From: Silene latifolia
Taxonomy: Eukaryota > Streptophyta > Magnoliopsida > Caryophyllales > Caryophyllaceae
DNA: 64,000 bases
Direction: 5' to 3'
Assembly (NCBI RefSeq): GCF_048544455.1
Contig: NC_133537.1
Span: 147,166,058-147,230,057 of the forward strand
Made by a program: the position numbers and the translations under genes. The notes beneath the pieces are model-generated. The model made no database searches. It was given only the letters and a program-made list of their open reading frames with translations, and had not been told where the DNA came from. Within the stretch, counting starts at the first letter, position 1; each line of letters starts with the position of its first letter. Positions 11,800 to 21,945 of this stretch are shown piece by piece.

Positions 11800-13371
11800 T
11801 CAAGGGGGCATGTTCAAGGTGTTGTTGATGTTGCTCAACACCTTGAAGAAGTAGTCAAAAGCTTGTTCATTGTTATGGTAGAGGTCCTCAATAGACCGTG
11901 CCCTTTGTTGTTGATCATGATCGATGGCATGCCCAATGTAGGGATTAAAGATCCCTTCAAATTCGTCGTCCCAAAGACCACAAACTTCGTTGAGTTGATC
12001 ATTGAAAATCTCTTGCTTAGATGGAGACAACTCTCCCAATTTCTTCTCTTGGCTAATGAGGCCATCCTCTTCTTCCTTGGTTGATTTTGATGAGCTTTGC
12101 AAGCTCTCCTTGTCACAATTCACTTGCTCTTTGAATGGAGCATCTTCAATTTTCTTCCTCCATTGGAGTTCCGATTTCTTCCTTTCATCTTTCCGGCTAT
12201 AATGATCAATCATGAAACATGGCTCATGCAAACGAGGAGCTCTCATGGTCTTGTCAAGATTAAAAGTTATGCTTTCATCTCCCACTTCTAGAGTGAGCTC
12301 TCCATGTTTCACATCAATCACTGCACCCGCGGTGTGTAGGAAAGGTCTTCCTAAGATGATTGGAATGTTGGAATCTTCCTCCATATCAACAATGACAAAG
12401 TCCACCGGGATGAAAAACTTCCCAATTCGCACGGGGACATCTTCCCATATCCCTAATAGTGTCTTCGTCGATCTATCGGCCATTTGAAGTGTGATATTGG
12501 TGCATTTAAGCTCTCCCATTCCCAACTTTTTACTCACCGAGTACGGCATGACACTCACACTAGCCCCTAGATCACATAAGGCTTTGTTGATCGTCGTGTC
12601 GCCAATGGTACACGGTATTGAGAAGCTTCCCGGATCCTTTAACTTTAGAGGTGAACTCCCTTGAAGTATTGCACTACGCACCTTAGTGAAGGCGATAGTC
12701 TCAAGTTTCCGGATCGACTTCTTCTTTGTGAGGATATCTTTCATGTACTTTGCATAGGCCGGTACGTGATTGATTAATTCCGTGAAAGGAATTGAGACTT
12801 CTAAATTCTTCACAATTTCCATGAACTTTCCAAGTTGATCATCAAATTTGGGCTTGGCTTGACGACTTGGAAAAGGAAGTCTAATCACAATGGGCTCCTT
12901 CTCTTTGGCTTTGTCTTCATTTTTCTTTGAACTTTCTTCTTTTGATGATTCCCCTTCTTTGGGGCTTTGCACAATTTCTTCATTTTCACTAGCTTTCACA
13001 ACTTCATCCTCAACTTGCTTCTTCGGTGCCTCATATCTTGTACCACTTCTCAAGTGAATGGCACTAACCGTTTCATGTCTAGGGGGATTACTTTGAGGTG
13101 GTAATTGCCCCTTTTGTCTTTGTGAGCTTGAAGATGCTAGTTGAGTCAATTGTGTTTCCAACATCTTGGTGTGAGCTAGAATGTTGTTGATGGTGGTGTC
13201 CTTTGCTTGGCTATCTTTTTGCATTTGAGTGAAAAATTCTTGTTGATTCTTTTGCATTTGGAGGACCGCTTTTTGGACATCAAAACCTTGGTCATTTTGG
13301 TGATTGTATGGATTTTGATTTTGGTAACCTTGGTTTTGATTGTAAAAGGGTCTTTGATTTTGATTTCTCAT
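11800..13371 (-). CDS. Element A gag tail and aspartic protease region
   Basis: The 523-aa frame starts with an Asn/Gln-rich stretch (residues 1-30). It continues through a conserved Athila gag-tail segment (KAVLQMQKNQQEFF, NNILAHTKMLETQLTQLASS) and a Lys/Glu-rich linker. It ends in a retroviral-type aspartic protease fold: active-site segment CDLGASVSVMPYSV near residue 265 and flap/second half ILGRPFLHTAGAVIDV near residue 345. The protease would process the gag polyprotein inside virus-like particles. Nothing resembling reverse transcriptase follows; the next element part is the promoter-like array and ORF2. Confidence 0.85.
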   Translation of the reverse strand: MRNQNQRPFYNQNQGYQNQNPYNHQNDQGFDVQKAVLQMQKNQQEFFTQMQKDSQAKDTTINNILAHTKMLETQLTQLASSSSQRQKGQLPPQSNPPRHETVSAIHLRSGTRYEAPKKQVEDEVVKASENEEIVQSPKEGESSKEESSKKNEDKAKEKEPIVIRLPFPSRQAKPKFDDQLGKFMEIVKNLEVSIPFTELINHVPAYAKYMKDILTKKKSIRKLETIAFTKVRSAILQGSSPLKLKDPGSFSIPCTIGDTTINKALCDLGASVSVMPYSVSKKLGMGELKCTNITLQMADRSTKTLLGIWEDVPVRIGKFFIPVDFVIVDMEEDSNIPIILGRPFLHTAGAVIDVKHGELTLEVGDESITFNLDKTMRAPRLHEPCFMIDHYSRKDERKKSELQWRKKIEDAPFKEQVNCDKESLQSSSKSTKEEEDGLISQEKKLGELSPSKQEIFNDQLNEVCGLWDDEFEGIFNPYIGHAIDHDQQQRARSIEDLYHNNEQAFDYFFKVLSNINNTLNMPP

Positions 13372-13410
13372 GGGTGGTGGAGTGTATGTTGTTTGAGGGT
13401 TTTGAACATT

Positions 13411-14621
13411 TTAGCTTTTGTATGAGAGATTTGGATGGAACTTGGTGTTTTCATTGTAAAAATTTGAATAAGGGGTACCACTTTTGTAAGCTTGGAAAGC
13501 ATTAACTTGTTCGGTTGTTCCCCTACACTCACTTGGGTCATGACCCAAAGTTCCACAATTCTCACATATCCCACTTGGGATTGATGAGGATGCCGTCATG
13601 GCATTGACATGATGCTTTGATGTTTTTGAGTTTTCCTCAAGTCTAGCCATAGCTTGTTCAAACTTCAAGTTGATTGTGTCAATGTGAGCACTAAGTTGAG
13701 CACCCAATTGAGTAACGGAGTCCACTTCATGCTTTCCTCCTCTAGTAGCCTTGCGAGGTCTACTATATTGTGAATTATGGACCGCCATTTCCTCAATCTT
13801 GTTCCATGTTTGATTGTCATCAACTTCGGTGAACATTCCATTTGATCCCATATTGAGAATGTTCCTAGAATCTTCATATAAACCATTCCAAAATTGTTGC
13901 ACTAAAAACCATTCGCTAAGTCCATGGTGAGGACATAAGCGACAAATACCTTTGAACCGCTCCCAAGCTTCATACAAAGATTCTTCATCCCTTTGCTTAA
14001 AACCCGTAATTTGAGCTCTTAGCATGTTAGTCTTTTCCGGTGGGTAGAATTTTTGTAGAAAGCTAGAGCCAACTTCTTCCAAGAATCTATTCCAAGGGTG
14101 GCCTTATCAAGGCCCTTCAACCATTGCTTTGCGGTACCGATTAACGAAAAAGGAAATAAGACCCATCTTATTTGGTCTTGAGTCACGCCCGTTTGAGAGA
14201 TAGCATCACAATAATCGCAAAAGGTTTCCATATGAGAATGAGGGTCCTCACTAGGCATTCCCCTGAATTGGCTCCTCTCAACTAGTTGGATGAAGGCGGA
14301 CTTGGCAATAAAATTACCGGTGAGATGTTGCGGTGTAGGAGTACCATTTGGTAGATTCTCCTCGGTGGGTATAGAGTGTGACGAGAATTTAGGCATTGTA
14401 GGTGGATTTTGTGGGATATTGTGTAATGGGTTTTCTTCTCCTTCTATTGCGAAAGGATTGACAAACTCACTAGTGGGTTGAACAACTTCACCAACACCTC
14501 TCAAATTCCTCCTAACAAGTCTCCTATTATTCGTCAAGGTTCTTTCGATTTCACGGTCAAAAGGTAACAAATCACCTTGTAACCTTCTAGACATGCAAAA
14601 TATCAAACAACTCGAAAACAA
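13411..14621 (-). pseudogene. Element A gag region
   Basis: Two adjoining frames carry the Athila gag. The start is MSRRLQGDLLPFDREIERTL and the capsid-like part contains FCDYCDAISQTGVTQDQIRW and GTAKQWLKGL. Near the end lies a zinc knuckle, CENCGTLGHDPSEC (spacing C-2-C-4-H-4-C). Gag forms the virus-like particle and binds RNA. The homologous region of element B is at 43432-45097. This is a fossil part with a small number of breaks. Confidence 0.85.
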
Positions 14622-14710
14622 TTAGAACAAACCTTGAGGAGTTTTACTTCCCCAAGGTGAAAAAGACACAACTAATAACAATAAAAGAAATCTTAAATCA
14701 ATTAAACACC

Positions 14711-14729
14711 GTCCCCGGCAACGGCGCCA
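14711..14729 (-). other. Element A primer-binding site
   Basis: On the minus strand the sequence TGGCGCCGTTGCCGGGGAC starts 4 bp after the 5' LTR. The same site is at 43316-43334 in element B. This site type is shared by Athila and Tat elements. The tRNA species is not determined here. Confidence 0.9.
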
Positions 14730-14733
14730 TTTT

Positions 14734-16489
14734 TGATCGAGGCCATTTCGTGTTCACAATTAAGTATATGTGGTCGTTGGTCAATGGTCGATACAAAACA
14801 CAATTTATACTTCACAAACAACTCTACAATTAGTAAAGAGGCAAGTAAAGGTCGGATCCCAAGGGACGGGTATTGAAATGAGAATTCTATTGTAACTAGT
14901 AGTGTCTAGGGGTGTCACAAATTGGGTTGAAGTAGAAGGTTACTAAACTAGAATAACAATGAAAATAAACAAGCAAGATGAATAAAAAGGGGTGTAAACA
15001 ATTGATTAAAAGCACTAGGGTGTCATGGGGTCATAGGGGAATCATGGGATATGATCATACAAACATGTTCTCAAATTATAAGCAAGCAATTATTGTTGTG
15101 ATGGATTGAGTTGGGTTATATCTTACAATCCTAGGAAAGTTTGGGTCCGGAGCCGAATCGATTAGATTGTACAACACCTACAAGTCGACTTAATCTTTCC
15201 TACTCAACACATGCATGGTCTAACAAGACTCGAGTTGGGTTATGTCTTACAAGTCAAGTTGAAAGGATAGAAGATGATAGTAAATGCAAGGATTCATAGG
15301 CTTAGCATTTCATCAAATATAACATGTGCATGTATTAAGATCAAAACAAGCAAGCAAATAAGATATGAAAGCATATTGATTTAAGCATGAATCATTCCCC
15401 ATGTTGGTTTCCCCTAATCACCCATTAAACCCTAGCTAAGAGACTACTCACTCATTATCATGTTGATCATGCTAGAAAGGTTGTCAATCATACTAACAAT
15501 ATGAAACATGATGAATAAATGAAAGTAATTAACAATAATTAAAAAGGGATTAAGAGATTATACCTACTAATGATTCCAATAATAAAGCAAGAATAATAGA
15601 AGTACTTGAATCCTAGATTGAGAGGTTGTCAATCTCCCAATAATAACCCAAATAATCTTCAATTACCCAAAATAAAGGAAGAACAAGAGAGAGATTAAAG
15701 AACTAAAACTTGGATTAAAACTTGATTAATACTTGATTACAATATTGAAGAGAGATTTGATTGATATTAACTACACTAATTATTGATAAAAAGAACATGC
15801 TCCTCTAATTAGACTAATGGGGTATTTATAGTGAAAATTAGGGAGGATGCATTAGGGTTAACTAAGGGCTAAACTAGTAATTACACTTTTTAAGTTGAGC
15901 AAGGAGGACCCGGTATTTTCTGAGAGAAGGGCTTCTCTTTTCGTAGCTTGAAGAATGAAATCCGTGCTGTACTGAAATCCGTGCGGATTAGAGTCGGGAC
16001 GGCCGGATTTGGGCTGGGCAATCCGAGCGGATTCAGGAGAGGGACGCTCGGATTGTTGAGGGGGAATCCGAGCGGATTCCAAGGAGGGACGCTCGGATTG
16101 TTGAGGCTGGACGGACGGATTGTCTGCAATCCGTTCGGATTGTTGGTCAGCTTCAATTCTTCTTCTTTTTCTTCCCTTTTCTTCATAAATTCCTTGGGGA
16201 TTTCCTTGGGGACGCAAGGATCCTTTCTCAACATTGCTCTTCTACTATGATATGTACAAAGGCCTTCTAGTCTTGTCTCTTCTTGATGCTTGGTCATTGA
16301 ATACAATCAATTTAGCCTCGTTTTGCCATGAAAATGCAAGATTCTTACTCCTTTCCTACCAAGGGATCAAAATCTCAAAGAATATGCAAAACAAAGAACT
16401 AAAGATAAGAAATGACCCAAATAGGCACTAAAAAGCATGGAAATAATGGTAATTCGGGGGCTAAATATGCGCCAATTATGGTCACATCA
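14734..16489 (-). repeat. Element A 5' LTR
   Basis: Contains the phased array (15976-16141), then on the minus strand the TATA box (15819-15833, CACTATAAATACCCC) and the conserved near-terminal block 14850-14875. Pairs with 5438-7194 with about a dozen differences by eye. Confidence 0.95.
15976..16141. promoter_or_regulatory. Eight-module phased palindrome array in the element A LTR
   Basis: Modules start at 15976, 15996, 16020, 16041, 16065, 16086, 16108 and 16128, so spacing is 20-24 bp. They alternate between AATCCG-NN-CGGATT palindromes and the hybrid GGGACG-NN-CGGATT. The core is always CG-NN-CG. The array lies upstream of the LTR TATA box and is therefore a candidate enhancer. The 3' LTR copy is at 6683-6846. 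Confidence 0.75.
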
Positions 16490-16989
16490 GTTTGCCACTT
16501 TTCGTGAGTTACCCCCGCATTTATATACCATTGAATCTAACAAGATCAAAGGCTGAGATTATACCAAAAAAAATACACACACTCTTTTTTTTCTCTCTCT
16601 TCCATTTAATCTTACGTCTTCCCTTTTTTCTCCTGCTTTCTTTATTCTTCACCTCTTTTTTTTCTTATTTTCTTCACATTCATGGTAAAATCCAATCAAT
16701 CTTCACAAAACCGGAGTAATTCAAGTCAAAAACACGAAATTAATTCATTATCTTCATTCAATTGGTTGATACACGCATGAATCGTCAGTTTTTGCCCAAA
16801 ATTTGTAGAAACCCTAGCGCAAATCGACAAAACGAAGGTAAGCGTAGATTATAACTGTTATTTTGCGAGTTATTTCAATTGCTACTTCGTTAGTATGCTT
16901 GGTTATCATACCTTTGACATTTGATTGATGATTTATTATCATAATCCTGAAAATTTGTTGGTAATCTAGATTAGCACACCAACTGTTTG

Positions 16990-18030
16990 TTAAAATGTCT
17001 AGTGAAATTTAGAAACTCAGTTATTGTAATGAAGAAACGTGGTTATTTAATTGTTATTCAAATGCAGAAACTCAGTTATTGTAATGTAGAAACTCGGTTA
17101 TTGTAATGTACAAACTCAGTTATTGTAATGGAGAATCTCTGGTATTTGTAATTATTGTAATGTAGAAACTCAGTTATTGTAATGAATAAATTGTGTTATT
17201 GTATTGAGATGACACTCAAATATGTTCAAATTTTATGTTCACTCGTTAGTTGTCGTAACATTACATCTCGATTATTGTATTACTTTAACCCAGTTATTGT
17301 ATTATCAAAACTCATGTATTGTATTTTATAGTTGTTTCTTGGGTGTTCTGATAAGTTATAGTCTGCTTTTTGGTGATTTTCAGGTGGAATCACAATAGAT
17401 GCGGATAATTGACGTTCAATGGAAAAATTGACGTACATACTTGGTCATTTTAATGAAGAAATGTATTTATTTTAGAGTTAACTTAGTTGTTTACTGAGAA
17501 TAATGTTTCATGGTATTTACAATTATTGTATGTAAAAACTCAGTTTATTGTAATGTATAAACTCTGTTATTTGTATTTATTGTAATGTAGAACTCAGTTA
17601 TTATAATGTAGAAACTCTTGTATTTGTAGTTATTGTAATGTAAAAACCAGGTTATTGTAATAAATAAAGTCAGTTATTCTATGTGTGTTTCAGTTATTGA
17701 CTCGTCAGTTATAGTTATTTTACAATCCAGTTACTTCTTGGGTGTTCTGTAAGTTATATTCTGTTTTCTGGTGATTTGCAGATTGAATCACGATAGACGC
17801 GGATAATTGACGTTCAATGGAAAATTTGATGTATATACTTGGTCATTTTTTTTGTTAGTTTTCATCTTGTTAATTTGAATAACTCAGTTATTGTAATGTG
17901 AAAAACTCAGTTATTGTACTGTAGAAACTCATTTATTGTAAGGTAGAAACACAGTTATTGTAATGTAAAACTTTGGTATTTGTAGTTATTGTAATGTAGA
18001 AACTCAATTATTGTAATGAGTAAATCGTGT
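16990..18030 (+). repeat. Element G left array of ACTCAGTTATTGTAAT-type repeats
   Basis: The word actcagttattgtaatgtag recurs many times with a period near 22 bp. A longer unit of about 400 bp, containing gcggataattgacgttcaatgg, is also duplicated (17398 and 17799). No coding capacity is visible. The inverted counterpart lies at 18780-19050. Confidence 0.8.
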
Positions 18031-18165
18031 TACTGTATTGATATGAAACTCAATATTTAAATTTTTATCTTGTGTTTGTTTATCTTGCTTAATTGCATAG
18101 CTAATCATTTTCATTCAATCAATAACTGAGATTGGTTAATGCAATAGCAAAATCTGAAAAATGAA

Positions 18166-18167
<2 letters not shown>

Positions 18168-18262
<95 letters not shown>
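18168..18262. repeat. (TA)n microsatellite in element G
   Basis: About 95 bp of TA repeats between the two inverted arrays of G. Confidence 0.95.
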
Positions 18263-18263
<1 letters not shown>

Positions 18264-18779
18264 CAAGGTTAAAAAAACCACTTACTTTCATTATATAACT
18301 ATTTTGTTTCCAACACATTACACTTAAACATCTCCAACAAAATTATATCTAAGCATCATCATAATTACATCTATGCATTTCAAATAATACATCTACCAAT
18401 AGTAACATCTCAAATATTACATATATTTATCTCCGATACATCGTCTAAAATATTTCTTCCAACGAGAACCGTGTCTTGCTGTTGTTTCCATGTTTCTTCC
18501 ACCAGTATTTCTTCCCAACGAGAACCATGTCTTGCCGATTGATGTGGGTTGAACCAGCAGACAACAAAAACTCACTGAAAGAAATAAAAACAAAAAGGGG
18601 GTAAGTTATAAATAACTATGCAACTGATATACAATAACCACCTATAAGTATTAAAATAACCGTAAAACGACTATAAAATAATTGGATATTTTAGAGAAAT
18701 AAAGCATATTATTATAACAGACTATAAGCATATTATATAAGACCACAATAATAACTCCGAATTTGAAATAACTAAGTTA

Positions 18780-19060
18780 AAACAATACAATAATTGAGAT
18801 GTAATATTATTATAACCAACTTAAACAAATTATATAAGAAGACGTCATCTTACAACAACTCTAATTTGAAACAACTAAGTTAAAACAATACAATAACTAC
18901 GTTTGAATAATACAATAACTCGGTTAAAGCAATATAATAACTATTATTAACAGAGTATATTCTAAAATAGCAAAAGAAGTAACTACAAAATACAATAACT
19001 GAGTTTGAATAATACAATAACTCGGTTAAAGTAATACAATAATTATTATTAACAGACTAA
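18780..19060 (-). repeat. Element G right array, inverted relative to the left one
   Basis: Repeated words such as acaataactcggttaaa and acaataactgagttt are the complement of the left array motif (ACTCAGTTATTGTA). The pair gives G a foldback-like structure with the (TA)n run between the arms. Confidence 0.65.
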
Positions 19061-19694
19061 CCACAAAATCCGAGAAATTATCAAAGATAAAGAAACAGAA
19101 TTGAATAAAAAAACCTACTGAAACACCTTACAAATGACATGAAAATGCACAAAATCATTTAGAATTCTCATCTCAAACTCAAAACCTTATAAATTATTGG
19201 CAAAAAAATGAGAGAACAAGTAATTTAACAACAAAAGACATAAGTACAAACGAACATACAACAAATCAACGAAAATGAAATGAATATTAGACAAGAATGA
19301 TAATGAAAACGCACAAATCAGATCTAGAAAAATAAAATTAGTACTTACCTATAGTGAAATTGAAGAGAAATACGAAGATGGAGCGAAAGTGACGATGAAA
19401 TCTCCGTAATTTATAACGAATTTGGACGAGTATGATGAAGACTGAGTTTGTAGCCTACAACTTGAACAAAATTGATAAAGATTAAATATCATAATGTGTA
19501 TTGATTCTTTTTTTTTTAGAGGTGGAAGGAGGAGAGAGAGTGTTTTTTTTCTAATAATGGGGGAGATTGAGGGAAAAGTAGGTATTTGTAGGTTGAGTAA
19601 GATCTAATCTCAGCCATCCATCTTAGATTAGTTTAGTGGTTTAGATTTAGAGGGGTAACTCACCAAAAAAACTCAACTCATATGATCATATTTC
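19061..19694. other. Element G right arm
   Basis: AT-rich DNA ending in the right terminal inverted repeat (about 19600-19694, containing aatctcagccatcc and ggggtaactcacc). No gene is seen. A cttacctatag near 19344 would read as a splice donor on the minus strand, but no exon could be supported. Confidence 0.5.
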
Positions 19695-19765
<71 letters not shown>

Positions 19766-21281
19766 CCCATTCATGAAACATTACAAAACCATAGGCAAAG
19801 GAAAATAGAAAGACAAGGAGTATAATATATACTCCACTCCCGTGACCAACCCAAAACAACCAGGCCATGGCCACCGTCTGCACCCCCCTTCCACGGCCAG
19901 CCTAGCCGCGACCACCACCACTACATGGCTCACCAAAAGTGCAACACATGTAAATAGCAAGACGCGTTTATGAGCATGTTTGAGACGGATATTTACACAA
20001 ATTTTACCATCCATATCAACCATACTTTACCACCCAAAAGCCAGCCCGAAACCACACTTAAACAGCCCTCAACCAGCCATAACAGCCTGCTCAAAACCCC
20101 TCCCCCACGGCTGTACACATAGCCTGCAATGTAGCAGCCACAAACCCAACCACGATGGCCAAAAGACTCATGAAACGGTCACCAAAATAGAGGTATACAT
20201 GGTCCAAAACTGTGTTTTCAAAGCGGGAAATTTGGGTTTACATAAGACGATGTTGAAAGGTAAATAGTAAGCATGAAAGCTAGTCTGAAACACTACTCTT
20301 CCCGCCCCCAAAACAGAGACCAAAACCGCACCTGTTATGGGTATAAAACTAAACTTGACAATCCCATTTCTGCTCGGTTTTCAGACGGAAATTAAAACAG
20401 AGTTGAGACGGAAATAAGCATGCTTAAAGTACGAATAACCAACACAAATCTCACCAAAGTAAAGCTCAGGAAGACCCAGACACAAGCAGCAATATATATA
20501 TCCATGAAAAACAGGCCACATACACAATAAGAGCATTCACCATACCCGAATTAACTTAAAAAGAACAAGCCATGAAAAACACCCAAACAAACAAGTAAAA
20601 TACTTGCTAAACTCACATAATCAACCATACAAATGATAAAGGCATAAAGGTTTAAATTTTTCGACAAAAACGAGTGAAAAACCGAGTAAAAGGGCGAAAT
20701 ATCGATACTTTGTTGAGTAACCTATCTTCGTTACCTCGAATGCTCTTTAATCTTCAAGCGAGTGGTTCACAATGTACGAGTCTCCCTCCGGGTCTTCAAA
20801 TTCTTCACCTATAAACAAGGAAACGGAGCTTTTGAGCTAAAGGTCGAAACTTTTATAAGATGGTCGATTTTGAAACCTCCACAAGAGTGGGACTTTCTTA
20901 CCTAGAAAGATGAAGGACGGAAAGAGGAAGAGAATGACGCAAAAATTAAGGGAAACGGTTGAGAAATGAGGTCGGAATCTGAGCTTGAAGGTCGACAAAA
21001 ATGGTGTTTATGGTCACTGTTTGTTTGTTGTGTGTGTACTATAGGATTTTCGAAAACAAAGGAGGAGGAAAAATGAGTGATGTCTAGGGATTGGCCGGTC
21101 TATTTTGTGAGAGTGAGAGTAAGTATAAAAAAAATTATTATTAATTTAGTTAGGTGCAAAAAGTGAAGGGTGTGTTGTTGGTATGGGATAGGTCGAGAAT
21201 AAACTAGTCTCACATGTGAGAATGTGACGGTCTCTTGCTAGACGAAAATACATCTTAAACCTACTATAATTTAAGATGGAA

Positions 21282-21369
<88 letters not shown>

Positions 21370-21400
21370 GTTATTGTTATTATTGTTATTATTGTTATTA

Positions 21401-21432
<32 letters not shown>

Positions 21433-21517
21433 GTTATTATTATTATTGTTATTATTATTGTTGTTATTATTATTGTTATTATTATTGTTATTATTATTGT
21501 TATTATTATTATTGTTA

Positions 21518-21554
<37 letters not shown>

Positions 21555-21567
21555 CATCATTATCATT

Positions 21568-21610
<43 letters not shown>

Positions 21611-21754
21611 CTATCTGACCTAAACTTATATTTTAATATAAAATAAGCTTTAAAATTATAGCTTTAATAAAATTTACGTTTAAAATAAAATTAATTAAAT
21701 AAAATAACATAAAGACATTTTTATAACTATTATACGAAAAGAGCGGGTGTTACA
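19695..21754 (-). repeat. Element F 3' LTR, right segment, with long (ATT)n run
   Basis: Aligns with 27828-29511 and ends in gagcgggtgttaca. An (ATT)n array fills about 21282-21610 here but only about 29322-29370 in the other LTR. Low-complexity open frames over it are artefacts of the repeat. Confidence 0.9.
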
Positions 21755-21819
21755 ATCACCCCTCCTTTTAAAAAGTTTCGCCCTCGAAACTTGAAGTAAG
21801 GGAGATTACCTTTAAGAAA

Positions 21820-21945
21820 ACAACTCCGGGTACTTGATATGCATAGAAGCTTTCGGTTCCCATGTCACTTCTTCCACGTTACTGCACTTCCACAAAACTT
21901 TCACTAAGGGGACAACTTTACTCCTTAACTTCTTATCTTTCTTAC
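21820..21945 (-). pseudogene. Element F chromodomain-like stretch
   Basis: Translating the minus strand gives a segment with PLVKVLW and VEEVTWEP, as found in the C-terminal chromodomain of Tekay-type chromoviruses. In such elements it guides integration to chromatin marks. It lies directly downstream of the integrase part. Fossil. Confidence 0.6.

Larger units (their letters stand above)
5438..16489 (-). mobile_element. Element A: Athila-lineage Ty3/gypsy, young, without pol
   Basis: Paired LTRs (5438-7194 and 14734-16489, about 1756 bp each) start TGATGTGACC and end GATCA on the minus strand. The target duplication GTTTG is perfect at 5433-5437 and 16490-16494. The primer site is TGGCGCCGTTGCCGGGGAC, the type shared by Athila and Tat elements. 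Order: LTR, gag, CCHC, protease, promoter-like array, ORF2, 2-kb noncoding region, polypurine tract, LTR. I see no reverse transcriptase, RNase H or integrase anywhere inside. By eye the LTRs differ by about 1% or less, so the insertion is recent. ORF2 and protease are long open frames; the gag part has about two breaks. Confidence 0.93.

Noticed and set aside
16492-16860. First exon of a host gene (atgaatcgtcag ... ggtaagcg) inside element G
   Set aside because: A start codon and splice-donor-like word are present, but no further exon could be found and the region lies inside the proposed inverted-repeat element.
21264-21646. Poly-Tyr, poly-Leu and poly-Ile frames on both strands
   Set aside because: They are translations of the (ATT)n array and have no coding meaning.
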